Below the pieces are notes generated by a model. It did not search any database and was not told where the DNA came from. It worked only from the letters and a program-made list of their open reading frames with translations. From the NCBI RefSeq assembly GCF_004359215.1, contig NC_090615.1:1757946-1821945 (forward strand): a DNA stretch of 64,000 bases. Reading direction: 5' to 3'. Positions 31,345 to 42,430 of the stretch are shown here, in pieces (position 1 is the first letter of the stretch; each line of letters opens with the position of its first letter). The stretch is from Bremia lactucae. Its lineage: Eukaryota > Oomycota > Peronosporomycetes > Peronosporales > Peronosporaceae. Both the position numbers and the translations under genes were made by a program.

Positions 31345-32310
31345 ATGGTGAGCTATAGCAACGAGCCAGAAAAGCGCGACGGTGGCCGCAACCTGCGCCG
31401 TGCGCGCACCATTCTCATCAAAATTGGCACGGAGATTGTGCAATCGCCTGAGGGCCTACTGGCCATGGGCCAAATCGGCAACATTGTCGAACAAATTGCA
31501 GTGCTGCACATGCGTGGCCACAGCATCATTCTCGTGTCCAGTGGCTCGGTCCCTATAGGAAAGATGGTGCTGCATCGTCAGTTTTTATTGTCAGGATCAA
31601 TGCAATCGCATCTTGGGGGTCAGGTGGATAAAAACGCTCAGTTTTACGAAAAAGCGTGTGCCGCTGCGGGCCAAAGCGGCCTTCAAAGTCTTTACGAAAT
31701 GTTATTCTCCCAGTATCATTTGGCCTGTTCCCAAGTACTGGCATCCGATGCCGACTTTCGGGAACCTCAAGTCCGTGTTAATTTGAAGCGTGCCATGCGT
31801 TCCCTGCTGGATGTCGGCATCATCCCAGTCATCAATGAAAACGACGTCATTACTCATCGTACTACGCCGCTAATTGTCGAGGACAAAATTGCGTGGGATA
31901 ATGATTCACTAGCGGCACTATTTGCGCAGGAGATGATTGTTGATCTTATGGTGCTCCTTACGGACGTGGATGGGATTTACACGGGCAGCAAAGACAATCG
32001 AAAGCTTATCACGAGGTTCCACCGCGGCGACAAACAAGTGATTGCACGTGAAAGTCGCGTCGGAGCTATCGGGCAGAAAGACAAGCTCTACTCATGCATC
32101 CGTGCTGTGAATAGTGGCGCTGTGCACGCTGCTGTGGTGGCCAAAGCAGAACAAGGGGTGCTGCTGCGGATCGTCAATGGCGAACGTGTTGGCACTCTAT
32201 TTGTTTCAGATGGAGAGCCCATTGGCGACGCAAAAATGGAACATCAGTACATTGATCCCCTCTATTCTAGTATTGCTCCGCAGGTCGGGAATGCCGCGAG
32301 CAAGTTATAG
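31345..32310 (+). CDS. Glutamate 5-kinase, P5CS-type (copy 1)
   Basis: This 321-aa amino acid kinase is identical to the copy at 58,639-59,604. It would phosphorylate L-glutamate to gamma-glutamyl phosphate, the first step of proline synthesis. Visible motifs are IKIGTE with the ATP-site Lys (residues 25-30), LVSSGSVPIG (63-72), CAAAGQSGLQSLYEMLF (105-121), PVINENDVI (161-169), WDNDSLAALFA (184-194) and LLTDVDGIYTG (204-214). The wording resembles the kinase half of plant/animal P5C synthase more than bacterial ProB. The glycine-rich block that usually reads GxGGMxxK is GAIGQKDK (240-247). There is no PUA domain and no glutamyl-phosphate reductase half; a stop and 3' flank follow, then an LTR at 32,460. 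The ATG at 31,345 is the only reasonable start. Confidence 0.88.
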   Translation: MVSYSNEPEKRDGGRNLRRARTILIKIGTEIVQSPEGLLAMGQIGNIVEQIAVLHMRGHSIILVSSGSVPIGKMVLHRQFLLSGSMQSHLGGQVDKNAQFYEKACAAAGQSGLQSLYEMLFSQYHLACSQVLASDADFREPQVRVNLKRAMRSLLDVGIIPVINENDVITHRTTPLIVEDKIAWDNDSLAALFAQEMIVDLMVLLTDVDGIYTGSKDNRKLITRFHRGDKQVIARESRVGAIGQKDKLYSCIRAVNSGAVHAAVVAKAEQGVLLRIVNGERVGTLFVSDGEPIGDAKMEHQYIDPLYSSIAPQVGNAASKL

Positions 32311-32459
32311 ATGACAAGATAGAATCTTTGGCAAGCTGACTCACGGTAGCTGGGATGCACATGTTATCTTGATCTGACAGAATAGTTGTAACAATTACAT
32401 TGTTTATCGTGCAAATTTGCACTTCTCGATTTGGGCTAAGATGAGAAACTGAAAACTTA

Positions 32460-32693
32460 TTGCGCAACGCCTACTCGTGTCATGTAACGATTGGCGAATC
32501 TAAATTAAATCAACCAGTTAATAGAACCAATGTCTTATTGCGTCAATTTTACCAAATTTGGCATTATTGATACTATTAAGTCAAAATAACGAAAAGATTG
32601 TAATTTTGTACTTCTTTATTTATTTCCTCTTATAGGAGATAATATTATCCCTATTAAAGAAAAATAATATTTATGTGACGTACACCAGTTACA
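32460..32693 (-). repeat. Family-B LTR fragment
   Basis: It matches the right half of 45,550-46,053 (GTAACGATTGGCG, CAATTTTACCAAATTTGG, CTTTATTTATTTCCTCT, ending CCAGTTACA). It starts about 150 bp after the kinase stop codon. The inverted copy is at 58,256-58,489. Confidence 0.65.
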
Positions 32694-32813
32694 TCACCCC
32701 TTTAAACAACAAACACTATAGTGACTGATGTAGAGTGACAGAGAGTACTATTTTGTCTCCCTCGGTAAATTAGCACTTGTTGATTTTATTTGAATTCCAG
32801 CTTTTAATTGCGC

Positions 32814-34548
32814 ATGGTTTCGAAACCCGTGCGCGTAGCTTGCAAAGCTGGCAGGCATTATTATCTTTAAGAGAAAAATAACCATGGGGTTGGAGTTTTT
32901 GCGCGTAAAATTTTTTTATGGTTATATATGGAAAGTATTAGTATAGAAGTCATTTCTACGGCTCAGTGCAGCTGCTAGTGATACAAATGATTCAGTAGAC
33001 GCTTATGCGTCTACGGTAGCGAGTGCGTCACCTCCTGCTCAATTGGAGGTGATCACCTGCTACTCCAATTGTAGGCGACTGGCACGGGTCGGCGTCATCA
33101 CCCGACTCGGTGGCAACTGTTTAGGCCTCCGGATCAACCGGGGCCACGTCTGATGAACCTACGAGTTCTAACGTGACAACCAAAGAGGTGATAACAAGGT
33201 TTTTTGACATTTCGTCCGACCCTTTTGGTGCGGAGTCATCTTGTGATCACTCAATAGAAGATGATAACTCTACATTATGTCAGTACGCATCACCAGGAAC
33301 GAAGTGATCGTAAAGGTCACTTCGGTAACCATACTACTGGTAGTATGCTTACCGAAGTACTCTCGGATCCCTCCGAGAGTAACGATACCGTGAACGCTAA
33401 CATGTACCAAAGGAAGAGGGATCGCGATGCTTGCGGTTCGCTTCTGAAAGAAAATCTGGTTGCCCTCTTCGGGCAGCTTAACTCGTTGGTATGGTATGAC
33501 CAGCGATCCTTACTAAATTCCGTTATTCGACCCATCCAGACTTTACAAGTGATGTTGAGGACGAAACGGAATTCTTCATCGATGCATTTTTATGGCATCG
33601 ATAGTACACATGCAAGCGGACAAAGAATGTCACTCCTTTGTTCCAAGCTTGGGAAGCATTCGTACCAAATGTGCACAGCATAGGCCGCCAGGCCTAACTT
33701 GACAAACTGGATGCTTTCCGTGACCGGTTCGAAAGACAGACCGTAGTCGGTGCACGCTACAAGCTGCATCGTTTGTCCAGAGTGGCAGGGTTACCTTGCC
33801 TTTCGTGGGGAGACTCATGTCCATTATGTTGTAAGGGTGCGGGTCATGCCGCTAAGGAGGCATACTCCCTTAAAGGCCTTCACTGGAGGACGCACACCTC
33901 TTGTGAGATGCGCGAAGGGATTATGAACCTCCAATCATTTTTTAAAAACACGGAAAGCGCTCGTTCTCTGATGGACCCTCTTTGGAAGAGGATGGGTTTC
34001 TCGTCGTACTGTCGAACGAGACCCGGAACGTCCATCATCAATCGAGAACGAGGTTCCCATCCAATGAGGTAACTTGTTCGAACCCCCTCAGCCTACTGTA
34101 GTTCAAGAAGCGATCAACTAAGAAACGCTTTTCACCACCCGAATCTGTCAATGGATGTGCAAGGGGGAACATTCGGGGTCGCCTCGTTCGCCGAACCCAA
34201 GTCAACACCGTGACTTGGATCACGTCCTCCGTTATTTACGGGAGGACGATGGTCACGAAAAATCCCGGTGCTGCGAATTAACGGTGACGGTCGACTGTGC
34301 TTCTCTTGACCAGTTGAAAAACTGTGCGCAAGCTGCGGATGATCAACTGGTGAACGAACGGACACATCAATTCCTTCAAAACGATCTCATCCTTGGTGGA
34401 TGTATGGACCGTTTGGTTCGTGAGATACAGGCTCTGTCTCGAGACTATCATGCTTAAGCTCGAGACCGTCAGGCTTTGACAGACGCTTTAGACTGTTCCG
34501 GTGTGAACTCAAATTGGTGATCCATTGCTCGGCGGTGCAGTACACGAA
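32814..34548 (+). pseudogene. aORF-B, copy 4, broken
   Basis: It starts MVSKPVRVACKAG at 32,814, 121 bp from the LTR. After an early break, recognisable parts are a 140-codon stretch at 33,261-33,683 and the cysteine block with flanks: SWGDSCPLCCKGAGHAAKEA followed by YSLKG at 33,804-33,880. The C-terminal coiled coil at 34,155-34,457 (YLREDDGHEKSR, MDRLVREIQALSRDYHA) is open. On the opposite strand only a trace of the chromodomain remains (LDGNLVLD). Sequence similarity stops at 34,549, where a copied RNase H segment begins. The inverted copy is at 56,401-58,135. Confidence 0.55.
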
Positions 34549-34549
34549 A

Positions 34550-36035
34550 CACGAGGTGTGTCGCCAGCAATGGCTGTGTAATACAGTAAACCATTGCGTG
34601 TTGTGCATCGATCCGTTGAGAGTCGATACAATTTCGACAATCCTATCAAGGATTGATGTGATGGATTTTTTGGCAATTCATCAACCTTTAACAGCCTTAT
34701 CTTCTTAATAAGCTTTTCTGACGTCATCAAGTAATATTGACGACAAAACACTATTGTTGCAACAGCGGGCTCATGCTCACTGTTGATAGTTGCAACAGTG
34801 GGCCCATTCCGATTGTTGCTTTGCGCAGCCGGCTAAAAATGGGGCCGGAGCGAAAGGGCATCAGCGCCCGACATTAAGTCGTCCTGGTTTATAATTCACG
34901 GAGAAGTTATACTCCACGAAGAAAAACAACCATCTCATCACTCTTGCAAGAGGTGTGGAGTGTTTATGGCCTGGCGTAAAGACGCATGGTCCGTATAATC
35001 AATGAATGCTTTACCCCCCAAGAGATAGACCCTAAAATTAGCCAGTGCATACTTCATGGCAAGGCATTCCTTGTCATGCAATGGGTAATTGCGTTCAGCT
35101 GATTAAAGCTGACGCGACTGATAGCACACGACGCGCTCTGCGCCGTCTCTGTCAGATTCCATTAACGGACAGCTGATTGAAAAATCGCTGGCGTCACAGA
35201 CCACTATGAATTGGTCTGTCTTGGTCCGGAATCGCCAGGAATGGCGATTGCATTTGATACCCTCAGAGGAACGCTGACAATGAGCGTTCCAAGACCATTA
35301 AACATTTTCTTCAAGAAAGAAGAATATTTACCATCATTTCGGCATAATTGTGGGAGTACTTATGTATGTACGCCGCTAAGCCGAGGTAATTTCGAAGTCC
35401 CTTTACATCGACTGACACAGGCGATGTAAAGGGACTTCGAAATTACCTCCAGTCGGTGATCGGCTTCATCTTTTCCGGATCAGGGTGTACACCGTGGTTA
35501 TCCAGGATGCTCCTAAGAAGTTGTCTTTCGCTTGCAGCGATTATACACTTCTTGAGATTTGCATACAACTTATGCTTACGCATAAGTTTAAGAACCTTGC
35601 GGACGTGGGTACGACGTACTTCAACGTCCGACTTTCCGTTCATGATTCTGCTATTAACGAAGACGTCATCAACTAGCCACCAACTAGCCACTCCATACCA
35701 CTCCGTTTGGAGTGCTTATTGCTGTGAACAAAATAACCTGTTCATGCATAAGAATCTGATAGAATCCATTCATCAGATCCATTGACAAAAAGATAGTAAT
35801 ATTTGACATACCATTAACGATTACGTCTTTTCGTGGTATCGACGTTTGAGCCGGTACCGTTGCAGCGTTCAATTTATTGAGCGCATGCACAATCCGCCAC
35901 ACTCTGTTGCTTTACGCACACAGAAGGTCGGAGAGCTATGTGGGGAGGTTGACTTCCTGACATGGCCCTCTGCTAAGCGATCGGCAAACAATGTGTCGAT
36001 CGCTTATACTTGTTCACGAGGCAATGGTCACTACT
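34550..36035 (-). pseudogene. RNase H-RT segment, direct repeat of 21,071-22,557
   Basis: It is nearly identical to the earlier segment at an offset of 13,478-13,479 bp, including the 27-bp inverted repeat (35,384-35,448) and the LVDDVFVNS palm relic. The junctions are sharp at both ends: aORF-B at 34,549 and the CACTACTACCATG phrase at 36,029-36,041. Confidence 0.8.
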
Positions 36036-36177
36036 ACCATGTGAAAGAGCATTCAAAATCAGGATCTACAGAGCGGCTGAGATAAGGTCGATTGATACTG
36101 GATTGCCTCCTGCATCTGAAGGAACGATGCATTTTCGTCATTTGCGTACCAGTAGACTACGTTAGAAAAATGGGTGT

Positions 36178-36693
36178 TGTAACGGGCCAGCTGCCTTATG
36201 TTACACACCGGTAAAGGACACTTAACGAAAGGTCAATTACTCCATGTAAAGTAAAGTGACCTGTCACTCGGGTGAGGTTCATACAGGAACCCACCCTTGT
36301 GTATGTGATGCACAATAGATGCAGTCATATAAAGCGGGTGGCGTCTAGCGTCATCTGCGAGCAGAGATATTAAGAGAATTACGTTCGCCATGTAGAGTTG
36401 CACATCTGCAGACATGGCATCTAATCATTTGGTAAAAAGACTTTATGTTTAATTCGACTGAATATTAATCATGTATTAAACTTACATCCTAGATAGCCAG
36501 TGCGCTAGAGAAGACAGGCAACCGCTTCCTTGACCAAACTTGTTCTAAGGTACAACTTCGTTGGGTGAGGTCTCCTTAGGTGCCCACCAACTACTACACG
36601 GCGCGTGAGAATATACGGTCAAAATCGCTTCCTCGCTGTGCTTGAAGGTGTGTGCTTTGTAGTGCGAGGCCGCTTTAGAAGCAGCCACCTACA
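36178..36693 (+). repeat. Family-A LTR, 516 bp, with primer binding site after it
   Basis: It runs from TGTAACGGGCCAGC to CCACCTACA. TGGTATC at 36,696-36,702 fits a tRNA primer binding site. It is the 5' LTR of the plus-strand gag fragment that follows. Confidence 0.7.
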
Positions 36694-37790
36694 CTTGGTA
36701 TCTTTCCCACGTCCCATCTCTCTGATCGTGTCAGTGAGGATGAGCCTCAATATCGAATGGGCTCATTTCCCCCACCTTTCCAACCATCATCGGGAGGTGG
36801 CGAAGCACTTGGCACAGGGACATGGTGAGCAAAGTTTGGCCAGGCTCTTGGGCAGCCCTCCCGAGCAACATGATGCTCAGCTGGAGCCGTTTGAGGCGTT
36901 TGTGCTCGGACAGCGAATGGCCGTGTCAGCCATACTGCGGGGAGTCCGTTATAAAGACTCAGGATGAGCAGGACAGGACTGTTGAGACGCTCTCCTCCCG
37001 GCCGTATCAGTCGAGGCCGTTCGGATGGACCCGCCCAAGTTCGATGGAACTGACGCGCACACGATTGTCCACTGGTCGTTAGCCGTGGAGCAATGCGGTG
37101 TCGCGCAGCTCATTGAGAACGACATCCGAATTGTGTAGTTACGGTATGTTCATTTACACGGAAGGCCTCGGAGTGGGCTTACTCAGCGCTTTTTTACGAC
37201 AGACGCTAAGGTGTTCCCATCATTAAGACATAGATTCGCGCCATCTATCATCTGCCCCAACAACGAAGCGTTGCTTCAGGCGGACCTGTTTGAGCGCGAT
37301 AGGCGAAGCGATCCCTGCAATAACATGTGCAAGAGATGCACTCGCTGTCGACATCCATTGCTGTGGGTCCCATATCGGAATATATATAGGTGCGATGTTC
37401 ATGAACGAAATGCTGCACGGTGCATTGGGACTGGCCCATTTTAGACATGTGCCGTCGACGATGGAAGAGGCAATCCAAATTTGCTTAGTTGTAGAGCAAT
37501 CCTTCAAAAGTGCCTCGGCGACAGCTTGGTATAAGCGTCGGCAATAGGTTGGATGCCACTCCTATGGGGTTGGGCAATGCAGACGTAGTCTGCTTCAAGT
37601 GCGGCACGCGACTATTAAGTACTGCTACTCTAACTAAAAAGGCAGTTTCTGAATTACTTGGTGGCACTACGGAACTACTACCGCATTTCATCGGACCGTT
37701 TGCAGTGATTGAGGAGGTTGGAGACCTAAATTATAGGCTCACCCTCCCGCCGTATATGAAGACGCACCCCGTCTTTTACGTGGGTGGTTC
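36694..37790 (+). pseudogene. Family-A gag fused to an integrase tail (IR1 copy)
   Basis: This is the mirror copy of 27,753-28,850. The gag part includes MDPPKFDGTDAHTIVHWSLA at 37,024 and a stop after NDIRIV (37,136). The integrase tail HFIGPFAVIEEVGDLNYRLT lies near 37,684-37,743. The central two thirds of the element are deleted. Confidence 0.6.
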
Positions 37791-38176
37791 TAAAAAGCTC
37801 AGAAGGTTTAGCTACTATAGGTAAACTCTAAGGCTTTCGATTAAAGAAAAAGTAAAACTGTATTAATATATTAAGTTTCCTGCGTATCTACTTCTAATTT
37901 TGATGTAGTAATAATTAACTATGTATGGCGCCTACTTGCGCACCGCACAATTGTGTCTTGTGACGATTGGCGGGGTTAATTTAAACTTAAATCAACCAAT
38001 CAATAGAACTGATGTCTTATTGCGTCAATATTACCAAATTTTATAATATTGGAACTGATTAAGTCAAAATCAATATAGGTATTAATTCTGTACTTCTTTA
38101 CTTATTTCCTCTTACAGAAAAAATATTAATTATTCCTCTTATAAAAAATATTAATGTAACAGAACACCCCGTTACA
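37791..38176 (-). repeat. Family-B LTR, truncated (IR1 copy)
   Basis: Mirror image of 27,367-27,752, ending CACCCCGTTACA at 38,176. Confidence 0.6.
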
Positions 38177-38659
38177 CTTCTAAAGCGGCCTCGCACTCCA
38201 AAGCAAACACCTTCAAGAACAGCGAGGAAACGGATACCGTCTTCTCTGTCGAACAGTGCGGTAGCTGGTGGGCACCTAAGGCGACCCCACCCAACGGACT
38301 TGTACTTTGAAAAAGTGTCGTACGGAAGCGGTTGCCCGTCTTTTCGTGAGCATTTGTTATCTAGAAAGTAACTTTAAGACTGATTCATGATTATAAAACC
38401 AAGCATAAAACCCTTTACCCAATGATTGAATGACATCTCTGTAGATGTGCATCTCTACATGGCGAGCATATTGTTCTTAATATCTCTGCTCGCAGATGAC
38501 GATAGACGTCACCCATTTAATGTGAATGCACCTGTGTGCATCAATACACAAAAGTGGGTCAATATGCGAAACTCACGTCAATTTACTTCACATAAAGCAA
38601 TTGTCCTCCCGCTAAGTGTACTTAACGGGTGTGTAACATAAGGCAGCTAGTCCATTACA
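38177..38659 (-). repeat. Family-A LTR (IR1 copy)
   Basis: Mirror image of 26,884-27,366; its polypurine tract is at 38,661-38,673 on the minus strand. Confidence 0.6.
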
Positions 38660-38821
38660 CCACCCCCTCTTAAAGAACGATTTTGCAATTTATAAACGTC
38701 GCCAACGTGAGGAACGAGGGAAAGCGAGCCGTCTACCCGAACGCGCCACTAAAGATTTCTCAATCACTCCTTTAGCGACAAGTGCGTGCGCCTACTAGGG
38801 TGACATCACACGGCGCTCGTC

Positions 38822-40063
38822 ATGCCACGTAAAAGGGGCAAAGCTGATCAGTCGTCTGCCAAGACACCCAAACAACCAACACGACGCGTACGCGCCGCGT
38901 AATACGCCTCCGTCGCCTACTGTCACGGTTGCAACGCCGACAGCTACTGCTGCTGTCAACTAAACAACGATCCATCCCACTTGCACAGTGAGGATATATT
39001 ACTCATTATAATCGACAATGAGCTATGGAACTATATATATATATATAGATCCATAGCTCATTGTCGATTATAATGAGTCGACGCCGCTGCCATCACCACA
39101 TAGTAGTGACGAGTTCAGCGAGCTAATCAGGAAGGGTGATGGCGCTATCATGCCCATCCATAATTCACCAGTTGCCTTCAACATGGAGACGCCTAATGTT
39201 GCGAAGGCAAACTTGCCTAACGTCAACAAGGCAACTGTCTTGTCGTCTGTGCCAGCTAGCGCAGCGACCATTCACGAGAGCACTGTTCATAAAGGTGATT
39301 TGCTTCTCAATTGAGTAAAACCCTACATCTGTCGCTCAGACCATTATCCATAACGGGGAGTGTGACGTAGAAAATTCTGAGCATAAAGCTTAACCGACGG
39401 CAGGTAATCATGTCCAGTCGGTGTCACAGTTTAGCCGAATTGAACGCGGCTATGTGACTGATGGCATACCACCTATGCCACCTCCATCCAAATGGCTTTG
39501 TTCGGATGGAACTAGTGCGTCGCTCCTAGAGCGCGCTTCTATCGATGCACATAATTATTATGGCGTCTACCATTCGCGGAAGGCTCAAGAGAAATCCCTT
39601 AGCCGTTTTCTCCGATCTCGGTCGTGTTGCGTTCTAATGAGACAATTGAAAAAAAGGAAGCAAATTTCTGCGCTGCTTTCAGCCTTATTCCGATGTGGCG
39701 ACGGTCGCGGCGAATCAACTCCGCTCGTTTGCGTGTGAGAAAAGTCAAAGGCGGTACTGTACCCCTGCTTCTCTTCATTACGCTACTACTGCTAGTCCAT
39801 TTGGACTTAGCTTTCCAAGAGTTAAAACTCGTTGCGTATTCCCTCCATTGGACGAGGATTTGAGGCTTATGCTTCACGGAGAGGTGAGCAAGCAACCTTC
39901 CAACACGGAAGCGTTGGTTCCCAGCAGTATCCCCCAATCTTGGCGGCGCCCGAAAGGAGTGGCGATTACGCCCTCCTACTCCCGGCAGACTATTCTGCTT
40001 CCGTTCGGTCGCAGGCGCAGAAGCGCTGCTGAACGACGGATCGGGGGTCTCGAAGGTCAAGTT
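38822..40063 (+). pseudogene. aORF-A (IR1 copy of copy 2)
   Basis: Mirror copy of 25,480-26,721, with the start MPRKRGKADQSSAKTPKQPT at 38,822 and the same early stop. The last third (39,695-40,267) is open and antisense to the chromodomain ORF on the minus strand. Confidence 0.55.
39001..39078. repeat. 29-bp hairpin (IR1 copy)
   Basis: Arms 39,001-39,029 and 39,050-39,078; same structure as at 26,465-26,542. Confidence 0.85.
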
Positions 40064-40352
40064 TGCGACTGGCTTCGGACCTTCACGATATTCGATCGAA
40101 GGATCGCCAGGGTCCGGAAAGGTGAAACTTCGGCCAAATCTTATGGAGAAGCTGATGGTGAAAGACCCGCGTCACGCACGCGATCATCCTCGCTCTTCGA
40201 GCCCATATCACGGTGGGAGGAGTTTGTCGGCTGGAAGCCTTTCACCTTCCCCGTCACCCGCACCTGATCGACGCTCGACCCGTCGTCGGCGTCACCATCT
40301 GTCTCCTTTGACAGATGGGGATATGTGATCTCGTCTGGATCATAATATGTTT
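39599..40352 (-). pseudogene. Family-A integrase tail and chromodomain (IR1 copy)
   Basis: Mirror copy of 25,191-25,944, with the decayed chromodomain at about 39,750-39,916. Confidence 0.6.
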
Positions 40353-40456
40353 CATGCGTCGCATACGTGAAGAAGTCGAGGTACCCCACCTTCACTGTAA
40401 TCAGTGTAGGCTCTCTAGTACTGTTATCAGTAAATAGGAGAAGATGCCCCGTTACA
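40353..40456 (+). repeat. Family-B LTR remnant (5' LTR of the following element)
   Basis: It ends GATGCCCCGTTACA at 40,456; mirror copy of 25,087-25,190. The gag starts about 50 bp later. Confidence 0.6.
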
Positions 40457-40508
40457 CTTAATAGCCCTTCGTGGTCCGTTCAGCGGCCGGCGCACGTTCC
40501 ATCCAGCA

Positions 40509-41628
40509 TGGACATGTGGAATGATGAAGGAGGGAGCTTTCAACCCCCTCAAGAAGGCTATCACGCAACGCGTGAAGGTTCAATCATTCAAGTGACCTTG
40601 AATGGAGAGCAATCAAACGCATAAGTTCGTTTTTGGCGAGCCAGTCATTGGCGCCATACTGTGTACTCCGAACACAGATAAACAACATGCGGCCATAGCC
40701 GAGTTTATACAGCATAAACTCGACGGGTCCCAAGAAAATGTATCCTAGCTTCACCAGCAAGGGTAGAGGTGTTGAGAGAACAGGGTGCTCAACAGTTGGA
40801 ACTGTTGAGACAGCAGTATTTACATGCTGCTTCCAGGCCGACGCTTCCGCGTCAATTCGAAAGATTGAAAATTGAAATCTCTAAGTTTAAGGCAGTCGAA
40901 GGTGACTCTCATTTACGATGGTTCGTCGAATTGAACGACGCCATTAAAGCTCGGCGCATCAATGATGATGCGACGAAAGAGAAATTTGGCATGTCTAACT
41001 TAGCCGGACGTGCCGAATCTTGGACTTTAGGGCTCAAGCTTCACGACCCGATGTTTTGTTGATCTTATGAGATCTTTAAGACCGGGCTCAGGCAAACATT
41101 TGAGCCGCCACGTGCCGAATTCAGGGCTTGAGCCGAGCTCCTGGATTTGAAGCAGGGAATGCGTGACCTTCACGCTAATGCCCAGTAGACACGATAACTC
41201 GTAAATTGTATCGTGAGTTATCCAATTAATGAACAAACACAAATAGCTGTGTTTATTAAAGGTCTTGCAGACGGTCCTGTTAAACCTCACCTGTTCCGGC
41301 TTGAACAAGAGTCGTTCGACCAAGCGATCTCTGTAGCGAACAGAAGGACTTCAGTCTTAAATAGGCTTTCGTCCACTCTGGAGCTTATCGTCGTCCGAGA
41401 CGACAAAAAAACGGAGGTCCAGAGCCTATGAACCTCTCGTATGTGGAAAGTCATAAACGATTGCAAAAATGCAATTGCTGTCAAAAGATGGGTCACTACG
41501 TCTTTGAGTGCAGTGCCTCACGTACAATGCCTAGAAAATATGAGCGAGACGATCGACACCCCACTAGGAACAGCGGAGGACGCGAATCCGACGCTGTTGA
41601 GAGGTCGCAACGGCGAAGCGGATCGTAA
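40509..41628 (+). pseudogene. gag with CCHC knuckle, plus-strand family-B element
   Basis: Mirror copy of the gag at 23,915-25,034: start MDMWNDEGGSFQ at 40,509, capsid-like open stretch 40,769-41,062, and zinc knuckle CNCCQKMGHYVFEC at about 41,470-41,512. It is broken by stops near 40,624, 41,062 and 41,431. Confidence 0.75.
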
Positions 41629-42430
41629 AAAATGGTCAGGGCCAGTTGCAGGCCTTTTGACGAAAGTTGCTCCTCACACACAAATATTGTGCGTAATTGT
41701 CCCAGGTGATGAGGTTAACCTTATCACCTTGAAAGCTATAGTGGCAAATAGATTGCCATTAAAGTCCCTACTCGATTGTGGGGCGTCGAACAATTTCATT
41801 CGACGGCAATCGCTAAAAAATCGCAGACTCAAATTTATTGAGAGCGATTGACCTCTAACGAGGATGACAGTGTGCCAAGCAGCAGACGCATCTGTAACAG
41901 TGAAGAAACGTGTAGTTGGTATCCAATACACGTTAAAGGGTCAACAGTACGATGAGGTTTCAACGTACTTGATTTGTATGACAAATTTGATGTCACCCTT
42001 GGTTTACCATGGCTGAGAAAGTACGAGCCATGCATTAAACTGGCAGCATCAAGCCAAGACGATGCCTGCCTTTCATTCGTCCGATCGTCATCCGATGAAC
42101 GTCTTGGAGCGTCCACAAGCGTGTGGATGTCCTACGAGTGAGTGCAATGCTTCACTTGTGGTTCGGTCGTTTGCACGACTGCAGAAAACCTCAGTGTGAC
42201 AACCCATCGCACTGTGGAGTTAGATATCGACGGCTGTGCACAAGCACAGGCAGCGTCAAAGTTTGACCACTCGAATAAGTTGAGTGGTACGAAACAAGGA
42301 TGTTTGCTTCAAAAGAAACATCCAAGAAAATTGAAAACGCCTGTCTATAAGAGACAGTGTAATAGTTCTAGATCGACTGGAGAGTCGATCGTAGAGGATC
42401 TAGCTGTGATTGCGAAACCATAGCTAGAGG
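41441..42430 (+). pseudogene. Protease and spacer, plus-strand family-B element
   Basis: The open stretch 41,441-41,851 carries LLDCGASNNFIRRQSL, a retropepsin active site. 42,142-42,423 holds CFTCGSVVCTTAENLSV and HSNKLSGTKQGCLL. IR1 ends at 42,358 inside this ORF; from there the sequence is unique to this copy. Confidence 0.65.

Larger units (their letters stand above)
30380..37125 (+). repeat. Inverted repeat IR2, left arm (6.7 kb)
   Basis: It is the reverse complement of 53,824-60,569; paired coordinates sum to 90,949 throughout, and I saw no mismatch in any ORF checked. It carries the truncated RGS-DENN gene, SDHAF3, glutamate 5-kinase and retroelement debris. Its right end lies inside a family-A gag, where the two sides continue as diverged gag copies. 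Confidence 0.9.
36029..42358 (-). repeat. Inverted repeat IR1, right arm
   Basis: It is the partner of 23,185-29,515. Its first 1,097 bp (36,029-37,125) are also part of IR2, so that piece exists three times (28,420-29,515, here, and 53,824-54,920). Confidence 0.9.
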
